Source: Arthrobacter_D sp015752045
GTDB taxonomy: Bacteria > Actinomycetota > Actinomycetes > Actinomycetales > Micrococcaceae
NCBI RefSeq assembly: GCF_015752045.1
Contig: NZ_JADOUS010000008.1
Coordinates: forward strand, 1 to 64,000
Direction of reading: 5' to 3'
Length of the DNA: 64,000 nt
Each line of letters opens with the position of its first letter. The first letter of the stretch is position 1. Below are positions 28,557-37,725 of the stretch, piece by piece. The notes beneath the pieces were generated by a model. That model saw nothing but the letters and a program-made list of their open reading frames with translations. It was not told the DNA's origin and did not search any database. A program made the translations under genes and the position numbers.

Positions 28557-29267
28557 CTACCGCTTGTCAGCGGTGCGCAGCAGGTAGCCCACGCCCCGCT
28601 TGGTCTGGATCAGGGCGACGGCGTCGGGGTTCCTGTCGATCTTGCGTCGCAGGTAGGAGATGTAGGACTCGACGATCGACGCGTCCCCGTTGAAGTCGTA
28701 CTCCCAGACGTGGTCCAGGATCTGGGCCTTGGACAGGACCCGGTTCGGGTTCATCATGAGGTACCGCAGGAGCTTGAACTCGGTGGGGGAGAGGTCGATG
28801 GTCTCCCCGTTGCGCCGGACCTCGTGTGCGTCGTCGTCGAGTTCCAGGTCGGCGACGCGGATCACGGCGTCGTCGTCCTCGAGCGGATGCGTGCGGCGCA
28901 GCACGGCGCGGATACGGGCCACGACCTCGTCGAGGCTGAACGGCTTCGTGACGTAGTCGTCACCGCCGACCGTGAGGCCCGTGACCTTGTCGTCCGTGTC
29001 GTCCCGGGCCGTCAGGAAGACGACGGGGAAGTGGCGCCCGGCAGCGCGGAGACGCCGCGTGACGGTGAAGCCGTCCATGTCCGGGAGCATCACGTCGAGG
29101 ACGGCGAGATCGGGGTTGTGCGTCTCGGCGGCGGCGAGGGCCTCCCGGCCGTTGGCGGCGGCGACGACGTCGAAACCGGCGAAGCGCAGCGACGTCGACA
29201 GGAGTTCGCGGATGTTCGGTTCGTCGTCGACGACCAGGAGTTTCGCTTCAGGGCCTGTTTTTTTCAC
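28557..29267 (-). CDS. OmpR-family response regulator
   Basis: A 236-residue regulator with an N-terminal receiver domain (acidic pocket VVDDEP, phosphorylated Asp58 in AVLDVMLPD, Thr85 of FLTARD, Lys108 of DYVTKPF) and a C-terminal winged helix (LSPTEFKLLRYLMMNPNRVL ... VGYLLRTADK). It is partnered with the kinase that follows 10 bases downstream. It resembles the TcrX/TrcR group. DNA targets are unknown. Confidence 0.93.
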   Translation of the reverse strand: MKKTGPEAKLLVVDDEPNIRELLSTSLRFAGFDVVAAANGREALAAAETHNPDLAVLDVMLPDMDGFTVTRRLRAAGRHFPVVFLTARDDTDDKVTGLTVGGDDYVTKPFSLDEVVARIRAVLRRTHPLEDDDAVIRVADLELDDDAHEVRRNGETIDLSPTEFKLLRYLMMNPNRVLSKAQILDHVWEYDFNGDASIVESYISYLRRKIDRNPDAVALIQTKRGVGYLLRTADKR

Positions 29268-29326
29268 ACTCCCAGTATCCTCGGGATGCCTGTGAATTGG
29301 CTGGACCGTTCCTGCGAGGAAGCTCC

Positions 29327-30982
29327 CTAGTCCCTGGGCTCCTTGTCCGCGATGGCCGTGGCGTCGAGGATGCGGTACGCGTAGCCCTGCTCGGCCAGGA
29401 AGCGCTGTCGTTTCGCCGCGAAGTCCTGGTCGAGGGTGTCGCGGGCCACGACGGTGTAGAAGCGGGCCGCCCGGCCGTCGGTCTTCGGACGGAGCAGCCG
29501 GCCGAGGCGCTGGGCCTCCTCCTGGCGGGACCCGAACGAGCCGGACACCTGGACCGCGACCGACGCCTCCGGGAGGTCGATCGAGAAGTTCGCGACCTTC
29601 GACACCACGAGCACGGTGATCTCACCGGCCCGGAAGGCGTCGAAGAGCCGCTGCCGCTCCTTCACCGGGGTCTCACCCTTGATGACGGGGGCATCGAGCC
29701 GGGCTGCGAGGTCGTCGAGCTGATCGATGTACTGCCCGATGACGAGCAGCTGCTCGCCCCGGTGCAGCGCGACGAGCTTCTCCACGACGTCGGACTTGGT
29801 GTCCGACGTCGCGCACAGGCGGTACTTGTCGCCGTCGTCGGCCATCGCGTACGCGACGCGCTCGTCCCTCGGCAGGTCCACGCGCACCTCCACGCAGTCC
29901 GCGGGGGCGATGTACCCCTGCGCCTCGATGTCCTTCCAGGGGGCGTCGTAGCGCTTCGGTCCGATGAGCGAGAAGACCTCGCCCTCGCGGCCGTCCTCGC
30001 GGACGAGGGTCGCCGTGAGGCCGAGCCGACGGCGGGCCTGGAGGTCCGCCGTCATCTTGAAGATCGGCGCCGGGAGGAGGTGCACCTCGTCGTACACGAT
30101 CAGGCCCCAGTCGTTGGCGTCGAGCAGCTCGAGGTGCGGGTACAGGCCGCCGCGCCGGGTCGTGAGGACCTGGTACGTCGCGATGGTCACGGGCCGCACC
30201 TGTTTCACGGCGCCCGAGTACTCCCCGATCTCCTCCTCCGTCAGGGAGGTCCGCTTGAGCAGCTCGTCCTTCCACTGCCGCGCGGACACCGTGTTGGTGA
30301 CGAGGATCAGCGTGGTGGTCTGGCTCGTCGCCATCGCGGCGGCGCCCACGAGGGTCTTTCCCGCGCCGCACGGCAGGACGACGACGCCCGAGCCCCCGGA
30401 CCAGAAGTTCTCGACCGCGAGCCGCTGGTACGGGCGCAGCGTCCAGCCGTCCTCGTCGAGCACGATCGGGTGCGGCGTCCCGTCCACGTAGCCGGCGAAG
30501 TCCTCCGCCGGCCACCCCAGCTTGAGCAGGAGCTGCTTGAGCTGCCCGCGCTGGGAGGAGTGCACGACGACGGTCTCCCCGTCGATCCTGGGCCCGAGGA
30601 GGGGCTGGATCTTCTTCGCGTGCAGGACCTCCTCGAGGACGGGGTAGTCCGTGGTGCGCAGCACGAGGCCGTGCTGCGGGTCCTTCTCGAGCCGGAGGCG
30701 CCCGTAGCGGGACATCGTGTCCTCGATGTCGATCAGGAGGGCGTGCGGCACGGGGAACCGCGAGTACTTCAGGAGGGTGTCGAGGACGCGCTCGGCATCG
30801 AGGCCCGCGGCCCGCGCGTTCCAGAGCCCGAGCGGCGTCAGCCGGTAGCTGTGCACGTGCTCGGGTGCGCGCTCGAGTTCGGCGAATGCGGCGATCGCGT
30901 GGCGCGCCTCGGTGGCCAGCTCGTGGTCCACCTCGAGCAGGATGGTCTTGTCGCTCTGGACGATCAGCGGCCCGTCAACCAT
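29327..30982 (-). CDS. Bacterial XPB-type DNA helicase
   Basis: A 551-residue superfamily 2 helicase, the bacterial counterpart of the repair helicase XPB/Rad25. An N-terminal damage-recognition-like domain (about 1-175) precedes the motor: Q-like region WTLRPYQRLAVENFW, Walker A LPCGAGKT (203-210), DEVH box (298-301), LTATLVREDG (motif III region with RED) and motif VI QRLGRLLRPK. It unwinds DNA 3' to 5' in studied relatives. The ATG at 30982 overlaps the stop of the upstream helicase-associated protein gene (ATGGTTGA), so the two are made together. Confidence 0.92.
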   Translation of the reverse strand: MVDGPLIVQSDKTILLEVDHELATEARHAIAAFAELERAPEHVHSYRLTPLGLWNARAAGLDAERVLDTLLKYSRFPVPHALLIDIEDTMSRYGRLRLEKDPQHGLVLRTTDYPVLEEVLHAKKIQPLLGPRIDGETVVVHSSQRGQLKQLLLKLGWPAEDFAGYVDGTPHPIVLDEDGWTLRPYQRLAVENFWSGGSGVVVLPCGAGKTLVGAAAMATSQTTTLILVTNTVSARQWKDELLKRTSLTEEEIGEYSGAVKQVRPVTIATYQVLTTRRGGLYPHLELLDANDWGLIVYDEVHLLPAPIFKMTADLQARRRLGLTATLVREDGREGEVFSLIGPKRYDAPWKDIEAQGYIAPADCVEVRVDLPRDERVAYAMADDGDKYRLCATSDTKSDVVEKLVALHRGEQLLVIGQYIDQLDDLAARLDAPVIKGETPVKERQRLFDAFRAGEITVLVVSKVANFSIDLPEASVAVQVSGSFGSRQEEAQRLGRLLRPKTDGRAARFYTVVARDTLDQDFAAKRQRFLAEQGYAYRILDATAIADKEPRD

Positions 30983-33395
30983 CGGCGGCGCTCCCTTCGA
31001 GGATCTCCACGTCCATGACGCGGTGTACGGACACGACTTTCTCCACCTGGTTCTCGGGATCGAACACCCGCAGGCGGCCTCCCGACACCGAGAGGGGAAC
31101 AAGGACCTGGCGCACGTGATTCCCCTCGCTGTCCGCGGTGCCGAGGCGGATCCTGCTGCGCGACCGGATGGCCGCGCGCAGCGTCTCCAGTCCCAGGAGC
31201 GTCTCGCTGTCGGCGGCCCCCGCCGGATCGGCGGTGCCCGGGCCGGGAGTGCGCAGGGCGGCCAGCTGTGCGGCGATCTCCTCCTCGGCGACCGACCAGG
31301 GGTTGAGCCGCGACCGGAGTAGCTCCGGCGCCACCCTGGCGGGCGAGGGGGGCTCGACCGTCCCGCCGGGCGGGGGTCCGACGGCGGTCACGGCGTCCGA
31401 GGCCGGCGCGAACCCGAGGTCCCGCAGGAGACCGGTCAGCTCCTGGGCGGAGGCTGGGGACACCAGCACGGTCGGCGCGACCTGCACGATGCCGAGCACC
31501 GCGGCGCGCGGGTCCGCCAGCACCGTCGCGGCGACGGCGTCGTCGTCCGTGCGCAGATAGCTGCCGGCCCGTCCGACGCGGAGGCTGCCGTATCGGGACG
31601 CGGTGTCCTCGACGAGATACGTCAGTGCCTGCGGGATCTCCGTGGCGGAGTGCGTGCGGAGGAAGTCGAGAATGGATGGCGCGTCCTCCCCGGCGTCGAG
31701 GGCGGTACGGATGGAGTCGGCGGAGAAGCGGTAGGTCGTGGCCGGCCCCTGGCCCTCCGGCGTGGACATGCGCAGGAGTCCGCGGGCGACCTCCGGCTGC
31801 AGGTAGCCGGGCGCGACGGCGGTGAGGTCGGCTTGCAGCACGACGTGCGAGACAGGAGCCGGCAGGGCGTCCCGCACCCCGAGGGCGGCGTCCTCGGAGC
31901 GTCCCTGCGCGACGAGCCGGCCGGCCTCGGCGAGCGCTCCGCCGCCGGTCAGCCCGAGGGCGGCGGCCTCCGCCATCATGCCGGGAATCAGTCGGGAGAA
32001 GCGCCGGTGTAGCCGTGGCTGGTGCCAGGTGGCGAGCCCGACGACGGCCTGCTCGGCCAGGACGAGGACGGATCCGGCCGCTCCGTCCGGCGCTGCTTCG
32101 TCCGCGTCCGCGTCGGTGTCGGACAGTTCGACGGCGACGGACAGGAGCCGCTGGCGCACCATCGGGGCGTCGGGCCGGGACGCCTCCGCGGCGAGGGCGT
32201 TTACGGACGCGCCGTCCGGCAGCTTCGATCCGACGAGCGCCGGCGCGCGGTCGACGACGAGCCAGCCCTCGACGAGCAGCTGCCACTGGGCATCCCGGTC
32301 CAGCGACTCCCACGCGTCCGGCCTGGCGGTCTTCCAGCGGGAGTCGTCCGGATCGAGGGCGAGGAGCCCGACGGCTGCCGCGAGCTCCAGCAGCCAGGCG
32401 GCTTCGCCGTCGCTGCAGTGCACGGCCTCGCGGACGCGTCGCAGTTCGCGCACGCCCACCCCGCCGGAGCGGAGGGTGGAAACGGGGGAGCCGGCGACGA
32501 CGGCGAGCAGGGACCCCACCTGTCGCAGGGTCTCCGCGACCGCGCCATACGCAGCGTTGTCGCGCAGTGTCGAGCGCGTGGTCCGACCGGGGGCAACCGG
32601 CGGCTCCAGATCGAGGGACGCGAAGACGGCGTGTCCGCGGACGGCCCTGCCCACGCCGCGGGGGAGTTCGACGTGCAGGGCGTCCAGTGGCGCCAGGAGG
32701 CAGCGGTCCAGCAGCCACTGCACGGCGGGCGAGGCACCGCCGTCGCCTCCGGTCGCCGTCGAACCGACCGGGGTGTCGCGGAGGCGCGCCAGGAGGGCCT
32801 CCGCACCGTCGGGGGCGCCGGCCATGAGTCGGGCCCAGGCGTCCGGGTCCGCCGTCACCCGCTCCAGGACCCGGGCCGCGGCGGTGGACGTCAGCGCCTC
32901 GTTCCCCGCGTCCGGGGCGAGAACCGCGGCGGCGCGGACGAGTGCGGGACCGAAGCGCGGGATGGACCGGGCGAGGGTCCGAAAGGAGCGGCCGAGGCCT
33001 GCCGGGTAGGGTGCCACGGCGTCGGCCATCGCCCCGACCGGCAGGAAGCCGTCCTCCGCGGACCCGACGACCAGGGCGCGCCGCGCGAGGTCGGCGAGGA
33101 TCGCCTCGACCGCATCGGTCCCCTCCTGCGACAGGGCCGCGGCGAGGCGGACCGGCTGCACCGCGCCGCCGTCGTCCTCGGTCAGGACCACGAGGGCCTC
33201 GAGGACCTGGAGCTGGGGCCGTGTCACGTTGTCCAGTGCCCGCTGCAGGCTCATGCGCGACGAGGCCCGGGCCGCGAGCGCGGCGAAGTCCGGCACCGGG
33301 GGAAGGATGAGGTCGGGCCGGACGGTGAGGAGGCGGCGTACGTCGTCATCGCTCCGGAGGGCCAGTTGATCGGCCAGTACTCGGATTGCGGACAT
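30975..33395 (-). CDS. Helicase-associated (Ssl2/XPB-partner) domain protein
   Basis: An 806-residue actinobacterial protein with the helicase C-terminal XPB/Ssl2-like domain (helicase_C_13), found next to XPB genes. The N-terminal region (LADQLALRSDDDVRRLLTVR, VTRPQLQVLEALVVL) has winged-helix-like repeats; the late part includes ALTYLVEDTASRYGSLRVG, close to the XPB segment IEDTMSRYGRLRL, and the final WYL-like region ends VEKVVSVHRVMDVEILEG. No Walker motif is seen, so it is not itself an ATPase. The ATG at 33395 is preferred to an upstream one for lack of similarity before it. Confidence 0.87.
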   Translation of the reverse strand: MSAIRVLADQLALRSDDDVRRLLTVRPDLILPPVPDFAALAARASSRMSLQRALDNVTRPQLQVLEALVVLTEDDGGAVQPVRLAAALSQEGTDAVEAILADLARRALVVGSAEDGFLPVGAMADAVAPYPAGLGRSFRTLARSIPRFGPALVRAAAVLAPDAGNEALTSTAAARVLERVTADPDAWARLMAGAPDGAEALLARLRDTPVGSTATGGDGGASPAVQWLLDRCLLAPLDALHVELPRGVGRAVRGHAVFASLDLEPPVAPGRTTRSTLRDNAAYGAVAETLRQVGSLLAVVAGSPVSTLRSGGVGVRELRRVREAVHCSDGEAAWLLELAAAVGLLALDPDDSRWKTARPDAWESLDRDAQWQLLVEGWLVVDRAPALVGSKLPDGASVNALAAEASRPDAPMVRQRLLSVAVELSDTDADADEAAPDGAAGSVLVLAEQAVVGLATWHQPRLHRRFSRLIPGMMAEAAALGLTGGGALAEAGRLVAQGRSEDAALGVRDALPAPVSHVVLQADLTAVAPGYLQPEVARGLLRMSTPEGQGPATTYRFSADSIRTALDAGEDAPSILDFLRTHSATEIPQALTYLVEDTASRYGSLRVGRAGSYLRTDDDAVAATVLADPRAAVLGIVQVAPTVLVSPASAQELTGLLRDLGFAPASDAVTAVGPPPGGTVEPPSPARVAPELLRSRLNPWSVAEEEIAAQLAALRTPGPGTADPAGAADSETLLGLETLRAAIRSRSRIRLGTADSEGNHVRQVLVPLSVSGGRLRVFDPENQVEKVVSVHRVMDVEILEGSAADG

Positions 33396-33494
33396 CACCT
33401 CAAGATTACCCGGCGCCGCTGACCTGGGGTCGTGGACCGGTGCGCGCGCAGCGGGGCCCGCGGTGGGGTGAGCCGTGCCCACCGCGGCGTCGAT

Positions 33495-33785
33495 TCAGGA
33501 GTTCCGGCGGGAGATGGCGGACCGGATGAGCAGCGAGACCATCAGGAGGAAGGCGATCGGCAGGCAGAAATAGCTGGCCAGCACGAAGCCCGGCCACACG
33601 GTTCCCTGCAGGAAGGCCGTTGCGAGGATGGCGATCAGTGATACCAGTCCGACGCCGGCGAAGGCGACCGCGAGGACCATGACGAGGAGCCGACCGTGCG
33701 ACGGCGTCCCGGGTCCGCCGTCCGGCGCCGTGGTCTCGCCGGGGTGGTCGGAGGAGGGGCTCGTAGCCGATTCGTCAGGGATCAT
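33495..33785 (-). CDS. Small two-helix membrane protein
   Basis: A 96-residue protein with a hydrophilic N-terminus (about 32 residues, Pro/Thr/Asp-rich) and two membrane helices (LLVMVLAVAFAGVGLVSLIA and FVLASYFCLPIAFLLMVSLL), ending in the basic tail IRSAISRRNS. No characterised family is recognised. The gene is divergent from the cold-shock protein gene. Confidence 0.65.
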   Translation of the reverse strand: MIPDESATSPSSDHPGETTAPDGGPGTPSHGRLLVMVLAVAFAGVGLVSLIAILATAFLQGTVWPGFVLASYFCLPIAFLLMVSLLIRSAISRRNS

Positions 33786-33954
33786 AGCCGTGCCAGCCTA
33801 CAAGAACCGGGCGGGAGGCGGCTCATGACGCTATACCCTAGGAGACACAGACTTCCCCGGCGGCAGCAGTGCGCCTGGGTGCCAGGCGGCCTGCGTGGAC
33901 CGGGCCAGGGCCGCCGGCGACACCGCCCGGTACAGCCAAGAAGAGGTAGACGAC

Positions 33955-34338
33955 GTGCCCATCGGCAAAGTGAAGTGGTTCGACGCGGACAAGGGATTCG
34001 GTTTCCTGGCCACGGACGACGGCAAGGAAGTGTTCCTGCACGCCTCGGCCCTGCCCGCGGGGGTGACCGAGGTCAAGGTGGGTGCGAAGCTGGAATTCGG
34101 CGTCGCCGACGGACGTCGCGGCCCCCAGGCGCTCTCCGCACGCATCCTCGAGCAGCCCCCCTCGGTGGTCAAGGCGAGCCGGAAGAGCGCCGATGACATG
34201 GCTGTCATCACGGAGGATCTCATCAAGCTCCTCGACGCCGTCTCCAACAACCTCCGCAAGGGGCGCTATCCGGAGAAGGCGCATGCGGTGAAAGTCGCGG
34301 CGGTCCTGCGGGCGGTTGCCGACGACCTCGACGCGTAG
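33955..34338 (+). CDS. Cold-shock protein with C-terminal extension
   Basis: A 127-residue protein, about twice the usual 67. Residues 1-65 are a cold-shock domain with RNP1 GKVKWFDADKGFGFLA and RNP2 KEVFLHASAL, binding single-stranded RNA or DNA. Residues about 70-127 form a charged helical extension (ITEDLIKLLDAVSNNLRKGR ... KVAAVLRAVADDLDA) not found in ordinary CspA. The GTG at 33955 follows AAGAGGTAG and gives the standard family N-terminus. It is followed 9 bases later by a DUF3027 gene and then an MFS gene, a probable operon. Confidence 0.9.
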   Translation: MPIGKVKWFDADKGFGFLATDDGKEVFLHASALPAGVTEVKVGAKLEFGVADGRRGPQALSARILEQPPSVVKASRKSADDMAVITEDLIKLLDAVSNNLRKGRYPEKAHAVKVAAVLRAVADDLDA

Positions 34339-34347
34339 GCTTCCATC

Positions 34348-34980
34348 ATGATCCCGAGCAACATGGACGCCGTCGACGGTGCGCCCTCGACCGACATCGA
34401 CGCGACTCCCGCGGGCGCCGAGGCAGGCTCACCCGCCGGCGTCGAACCGGCACGCAAGCCCCGGGCTGCCCGCCGCATCCCCAAGAGCGACTCCGTGCTC
34501 GAAGCCGCCGTGGAACGGGCGCGCCAGGGAGTGCTGGAGATCGCCCCCGAGGCCCAGGTGGGCCGCCACGTGTCGGCCACGATCGACGGAGAGCGCCTGG
34601 TCACCCACCGGTTCGAGGCCTTCCTGCCCGGGTACGGCGGATGGCAATGGTATGCCAGCGTGGCCCGCGTGGCGCGGAGCAAGGACGTGACGGTCTGCGA
34701 GGTGGGGCTCCTGCCCTCCCCGTCCTCCCTGCTGGCGCCCGAGTGGCTGCCGTGGTCGCAGCGGGTGCGCCCCGAGGACTCGCCGCAGGACGAGGCATCG
34801 CCGTCGGGCGCCGCCGGAGACGCAGGGACAGCCGACGCGAGCGCCGAGGCGTCGTCGTCGGGCGTGGACGACGCGGCCGGGACAGCAGGCGCGTCCGACC
34901 AGTCCCACACACCGGGGACACCGGTGGCCGGCGACGACGATCCGGAGACCTCCGGCGCGGAACAGCCCGACGCCGGGTGA
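34348..34980 (+). CDS. DUF3027 domain protein
   Basis: A 210-residue actinobacterial protein. The DUF3027 core (about residues 45-140) includes LEAAVERARQGVLEIAP, VTHRFEAFLPGYGGWQWYAS and LPSPSSLLAPEWLPWSQRVR. Both ends are low-complexity, the C-terminal 65 residues rich in Ala/Ser/Asp/Gly. No membrane helix is present. The function is unknown; its position right behind the cold-shock gene suggests a link to RNA or stress physiology. Confidence 0.88.
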   Translation: MIPSNMDAVDGAPSTDIDATPAGAEAGSPAGVEPARKPRAARRIPKSDSVLEAAVERARQGVLEIAPEAQVGRHVSATIDGERLVTHRFEAFLPGYGGWQWYASVARVARSKDVTVCEVGLLPSPSSLLAPEWLPWSQRVRPEDSPQDEASPSGAAGDAGTADASAEASSSGVDDAAGTAGASDQSHTPGTPVAGDDDPETSGAEQPDAG

Positions 34981-35014
34981 TGCACCTGTGGTGCCGGAGC
35001 GGGACGGGAGGGGT

Positions 35015-36292
35015 ATGAGTACCTTCCGCTCCCTCGGTATCCACAACTACAGGCTCTGGTTCATCGGGGCGCTGATCTCCAACATCGGTACATGGATGCA
35101 GCGGACCGCGCAGGATTGGCTGGTCTACGACATCCTGACCGAGCAGAACGCGTCGGCGCTCGGGATCGTCATGGCCCTGCAGCTGGGCCCCCAACTCGTC
35201 ATCGCGCCGTGGGCGGGCCTCATCGCGGACACGGTCGACCGGCGGAAGCTCCTCGTCACCACGCAGGTGGCGATGGCGCTGCTGGGTGTCGGCCTCGGTC
35301 TGATGGTCGTCCTCGACGTCGCCGCGCTCTGGCACGTCTACGCCTTCGCCCTGGCGCTCGGCGTCGTCTCGGCGTTCGACGCCCCGGCCCGCCAGGCGTT
35401 CGTGTCCGACCTCGTGCGCGACGAATACCTCCCCAACGCCGTGGCGCTCAACAGTGCCTCCTTCAACGGGGCGCGCCTCGTCGGTCCCGCCATCGCGGGT
35501 CTGCTGACCGCGGGCGTGGGGCCCGGGTGGGTGTTCATGATCAACGCGCTGACGTTCGGCGCGATGGTCTACGTGCTGCTCGCGATGCGCGGCTCCGAAC
35601 TGAATGCGCAACCCCGGCAGGCGCCGGGCAAGGGGCGCATCAGGGCGGGCTTCCGCTACGTGCGGCACCGGCCGGACCTCATGATGGTGATGCTCGCGAT
35701 CTTCATCGTCGGCACCTTCGGGCTGAACTTCGCCGTGTTCATCGCGGCGATGGCGCGCACCGAGTTCGGACAGGGCGCCGGGGTCTTCGGGGTGCTGTCC
35801 TCGGTGATGGCGGTGGGATCCGTGGCGGGCGCGCTGCTCGCCGCGCGGCGCGACAGGCCGCGCCTCCGGTTCATCTTCGGCGCGTCGGCGGCTTTCGGGA
35901 TCGCGTGCGCGCTGGCGGCCGTCGCCCCCACGCTGTGGCTCTTCGGGCTGGCGCTCGTGCCCGTGGGACTGTTCGCGCTGACGCTGATGACCAGCGCCAA
36001 CGCCTATGTGCAGACGACGACCGAGCCGGGCATGCGCGGGCGCGTCATGGCCCTCTACTTCGCGATCTTCCTCGGCGGGACGCCGCTGGGAGCGCCGGTG
36101 GTGGGATGGGTCTCGGACATGTTCGGCCCGCGGTGGAGCCTCGGGGTCGCGGCAGCGTCGGGGCTGATCGCCGCAGGAGCGGGGATCTTCTGGGCCTGGC
36201 GGTACCACGACGTCCGGCTGCGCTACGACCGCTCGGCACCCCGGCGCCTGCGCATCGACCACGAGGCCGGCGCACCCGACCCCACCCCGTAG
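35015..36292 (+). CDS. MFS transporter (MFS_3, exporter type)
   Basis: A 425-residue, 12-helix major-facilitator protein of the MFS_3/enterobactin-exporter-like group. Seen are the start FRSLGIHNYRLWFIGALISN, GTWMQRTAQDWLVYD, the motif A-like DTVDRRKLLV, ALNSASFNGARLVGPAIAG and the late MRGRVMALYFAIFLGGTPLG. It is probably an exporter of a small molecule; the substrate is not readable. The ATG at 35015 has GGGAGGGG upstream. It lies 34 bases after the DUF3027 gene. Confidence 0.88.
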   Translation: MSTFRSLGIHNYRLWFIGALISNIGTWMQRTAQDWLVYDILTEQNASALGIVMALQLGPQLVIAPWAGLIADTVDRRKLLVTTQVAMALLGVGLGLMVVLDVAALWHVYAFALALGVVSAFDAPARQAFVSDLVRDEYLPNAVALNSASFNGARLVGPAIAGLLTAGVGPGWVFMINALTFGAMVYVLLAMRGSELNAQPRQAPGKGRIRAGFRYVRHRPDLMMVMLAIFIVGTFGLNFAVFIAAMARTEFGQGAGVFGVLSSVMAVGSVAGALLAARRDRPRLRFIFGASAAFGIACALAAVAPTLWLFGLALVPVGLFALTLMTSANAYVQTTTEPGMRGRVMALYFAIFLGGTPLGAPVVGWVSDMFGPRWSLGVAAASGLIAAGAGIFWAWRYHDVRLRYDRSAPRRLRIDHEAGAPDPTP

Positions 36293-36348
36293 GAAGCGCG
36301 GCGCGGTCGGCGACCCGCCGCGGAGGCCGGCGCGGTCGGGCCGGCTCC

Positions 36349-37473
36349 CTACAGGAGGTTCTCGACCACGTAGTCGATGCAGCCGATGAGGGCCGAGACG
36401 TCGTCGGGCTCGATCGCCACGAAGGTGGCCACACGGAGCTGGTTGCGGCCCAGCTTCCGGTACGGCTCGACGTCGACGACCCCGTTCGCGCGCAGGATGG
36501 CGGCGATGCGGGCGGCGTCGACGGTGTCGTCGAAGTCCACGGTCACGATCACGTTCGAGCGGTCTTCGGTGCGGGCCACGTAGGGGCTCGCCACGGGGGA
36601 GGCTTCCGCCCAGCGGTACAGGCGCCCCGCCGAATCCGCCGTCCGGGTCGCCGCGAACGGCAGGCCGCCCTGCTCGTTGAGCCACTGCACCTGCGCCTCC
36701 AGCGTCACGAGGGTCGAGAGCGAGGGCGTGTTGTAGGTCTGGTTGAGCCGCGAGTTGTCGACGGCGGTCTGCAGGTTGAGGAAGTCCGGGACCCAGCGGT
36801 CACCGGCGGCGATCCGCGCGGCACGCTCCAGCGCTGCGGGGGAGAAGAGGCCGAGCCACAGACCGCCGTCGGAGGCGAAGTTCTTCTGCGGCGCGAAGTA
36901 GTAGACGTCCGCCTGCGAGACGTCGACGTCGAGCCCGCCCGCTGCGGAGGTGGCATCGACGACGACGAGCGCTCCGTCGTCGGTACCCTCGACCCTCCGG
37001 ACGGGTGCTGCCACGCCGGTGGAGGTCTCGTTCTGCGGCCAGGCATAGACATCGACGCCCGTCTCGGCTTTCGCATCCGGGCGGGTGCCCGGCCGGCTCG
37101 TGAGGATGCTGGAGGCGTCGAGGAACGGAGCCTTGTCCGTGGCGGACGCGAACTTGGAGCCGAACTCCCCGAAGGAGAGGTGCTGGGCCTTCCGCTCGAC
37201 GAGCCCGAAGGCGGCGACGTCCCAGAACGCCGTCGATCCGCCCACGCCGAGGACGACCTCGTACCCGTCGGGGGCGGCGAAGAAGGTGCCGAGCCCCTCG
37301 CGGACGCGCCCCACGAGGTCGCGGACCGGGGCCTGGCGGTGGGAGGTCCCGAGGAGGGAGGTGCCGGCCGAGACGAGGGCGTCGATCTGGCCGCTCCGTA
37401 CCTTCGACGGACCAGCACCGAAGCGGCCGTCCGAGGGGAGGAGGTGTGCGGGGATGCGGGGCGATTCGCTCAT
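36349..37473 (-). CDS. serC: Phosphoserine transaminase
   Basis: A 374-residue PLP enzyme converting 3-phosphohydroxypyruvate and glutamate to phosphoserine in serine synthesis. The actinobacterial SerC form is shown by LPSDGRFGAGPSKVR at the start, GTSHRQAPVRDLVGRVREGL, VVDATSAAGGLDVDVSQADV and the PLP-lysine segment YYFAPQKNFASDGG (Lys197). The start ATG at 37473 gives MSESPRIPAHLLPSDGRFG, normal for the family. It is monocistronic and divergent from ideR. Confidence 0.95.
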   Translation of the reverse strand: MSESPRIPAHLLPSDGRFGAGPSKVRSGQIDALVSAGTSLLGTSHRQAPVRDLVGRVREGLGTFFAAPDGYEVVLGVGGSTAFWDVAAFGLVERKAQHLSFGEFGSKFASATDKAPFLDASSILTSRPGTRPDAKAETGVDVYAWPQNETSTGVAAPVRRVEGTDDGALVVVDATSAAGGLDVDVSQADVYYFAPQKNFASDGGLWLGLFSPAALERAARIAAGDRWVPDFLNLQTAVDNSRLNQTYNTPSLSTLVTLEAQVQWLNEQGGLPFAATRTADSAGRLYRWAEASPVASPYVARTEDRSNVIVTVDFDDTVDAARIAAILRANGVVDVEPYRKLGRNQLRVATFVAIEPDDVSALIGCIDYVVENLL

Positions 37474-37725
37474 GGGTGCTCCAGCTCGTGGACGGCGGGG
37501 TGGTGCCCTCATTCTGCCCCAGTGGCCGACGGCCCTCCATTTGTTAACGTCCGCGGGGAGGACGCTTCGGCCGGCGGGACCTCGCGGACCCGGGGATTGC
37601 CGGGCCCGTGATGCCATGCGTTAACCTTGGGAGGCGTGGGGCGGAGCCGGGCCGATGGCCGCACCCCTCACCGGCGTGAGGCATTCCAGCCGCGCACCCC
37701 GCACCGCACCAAGGAGCTGACCCGC

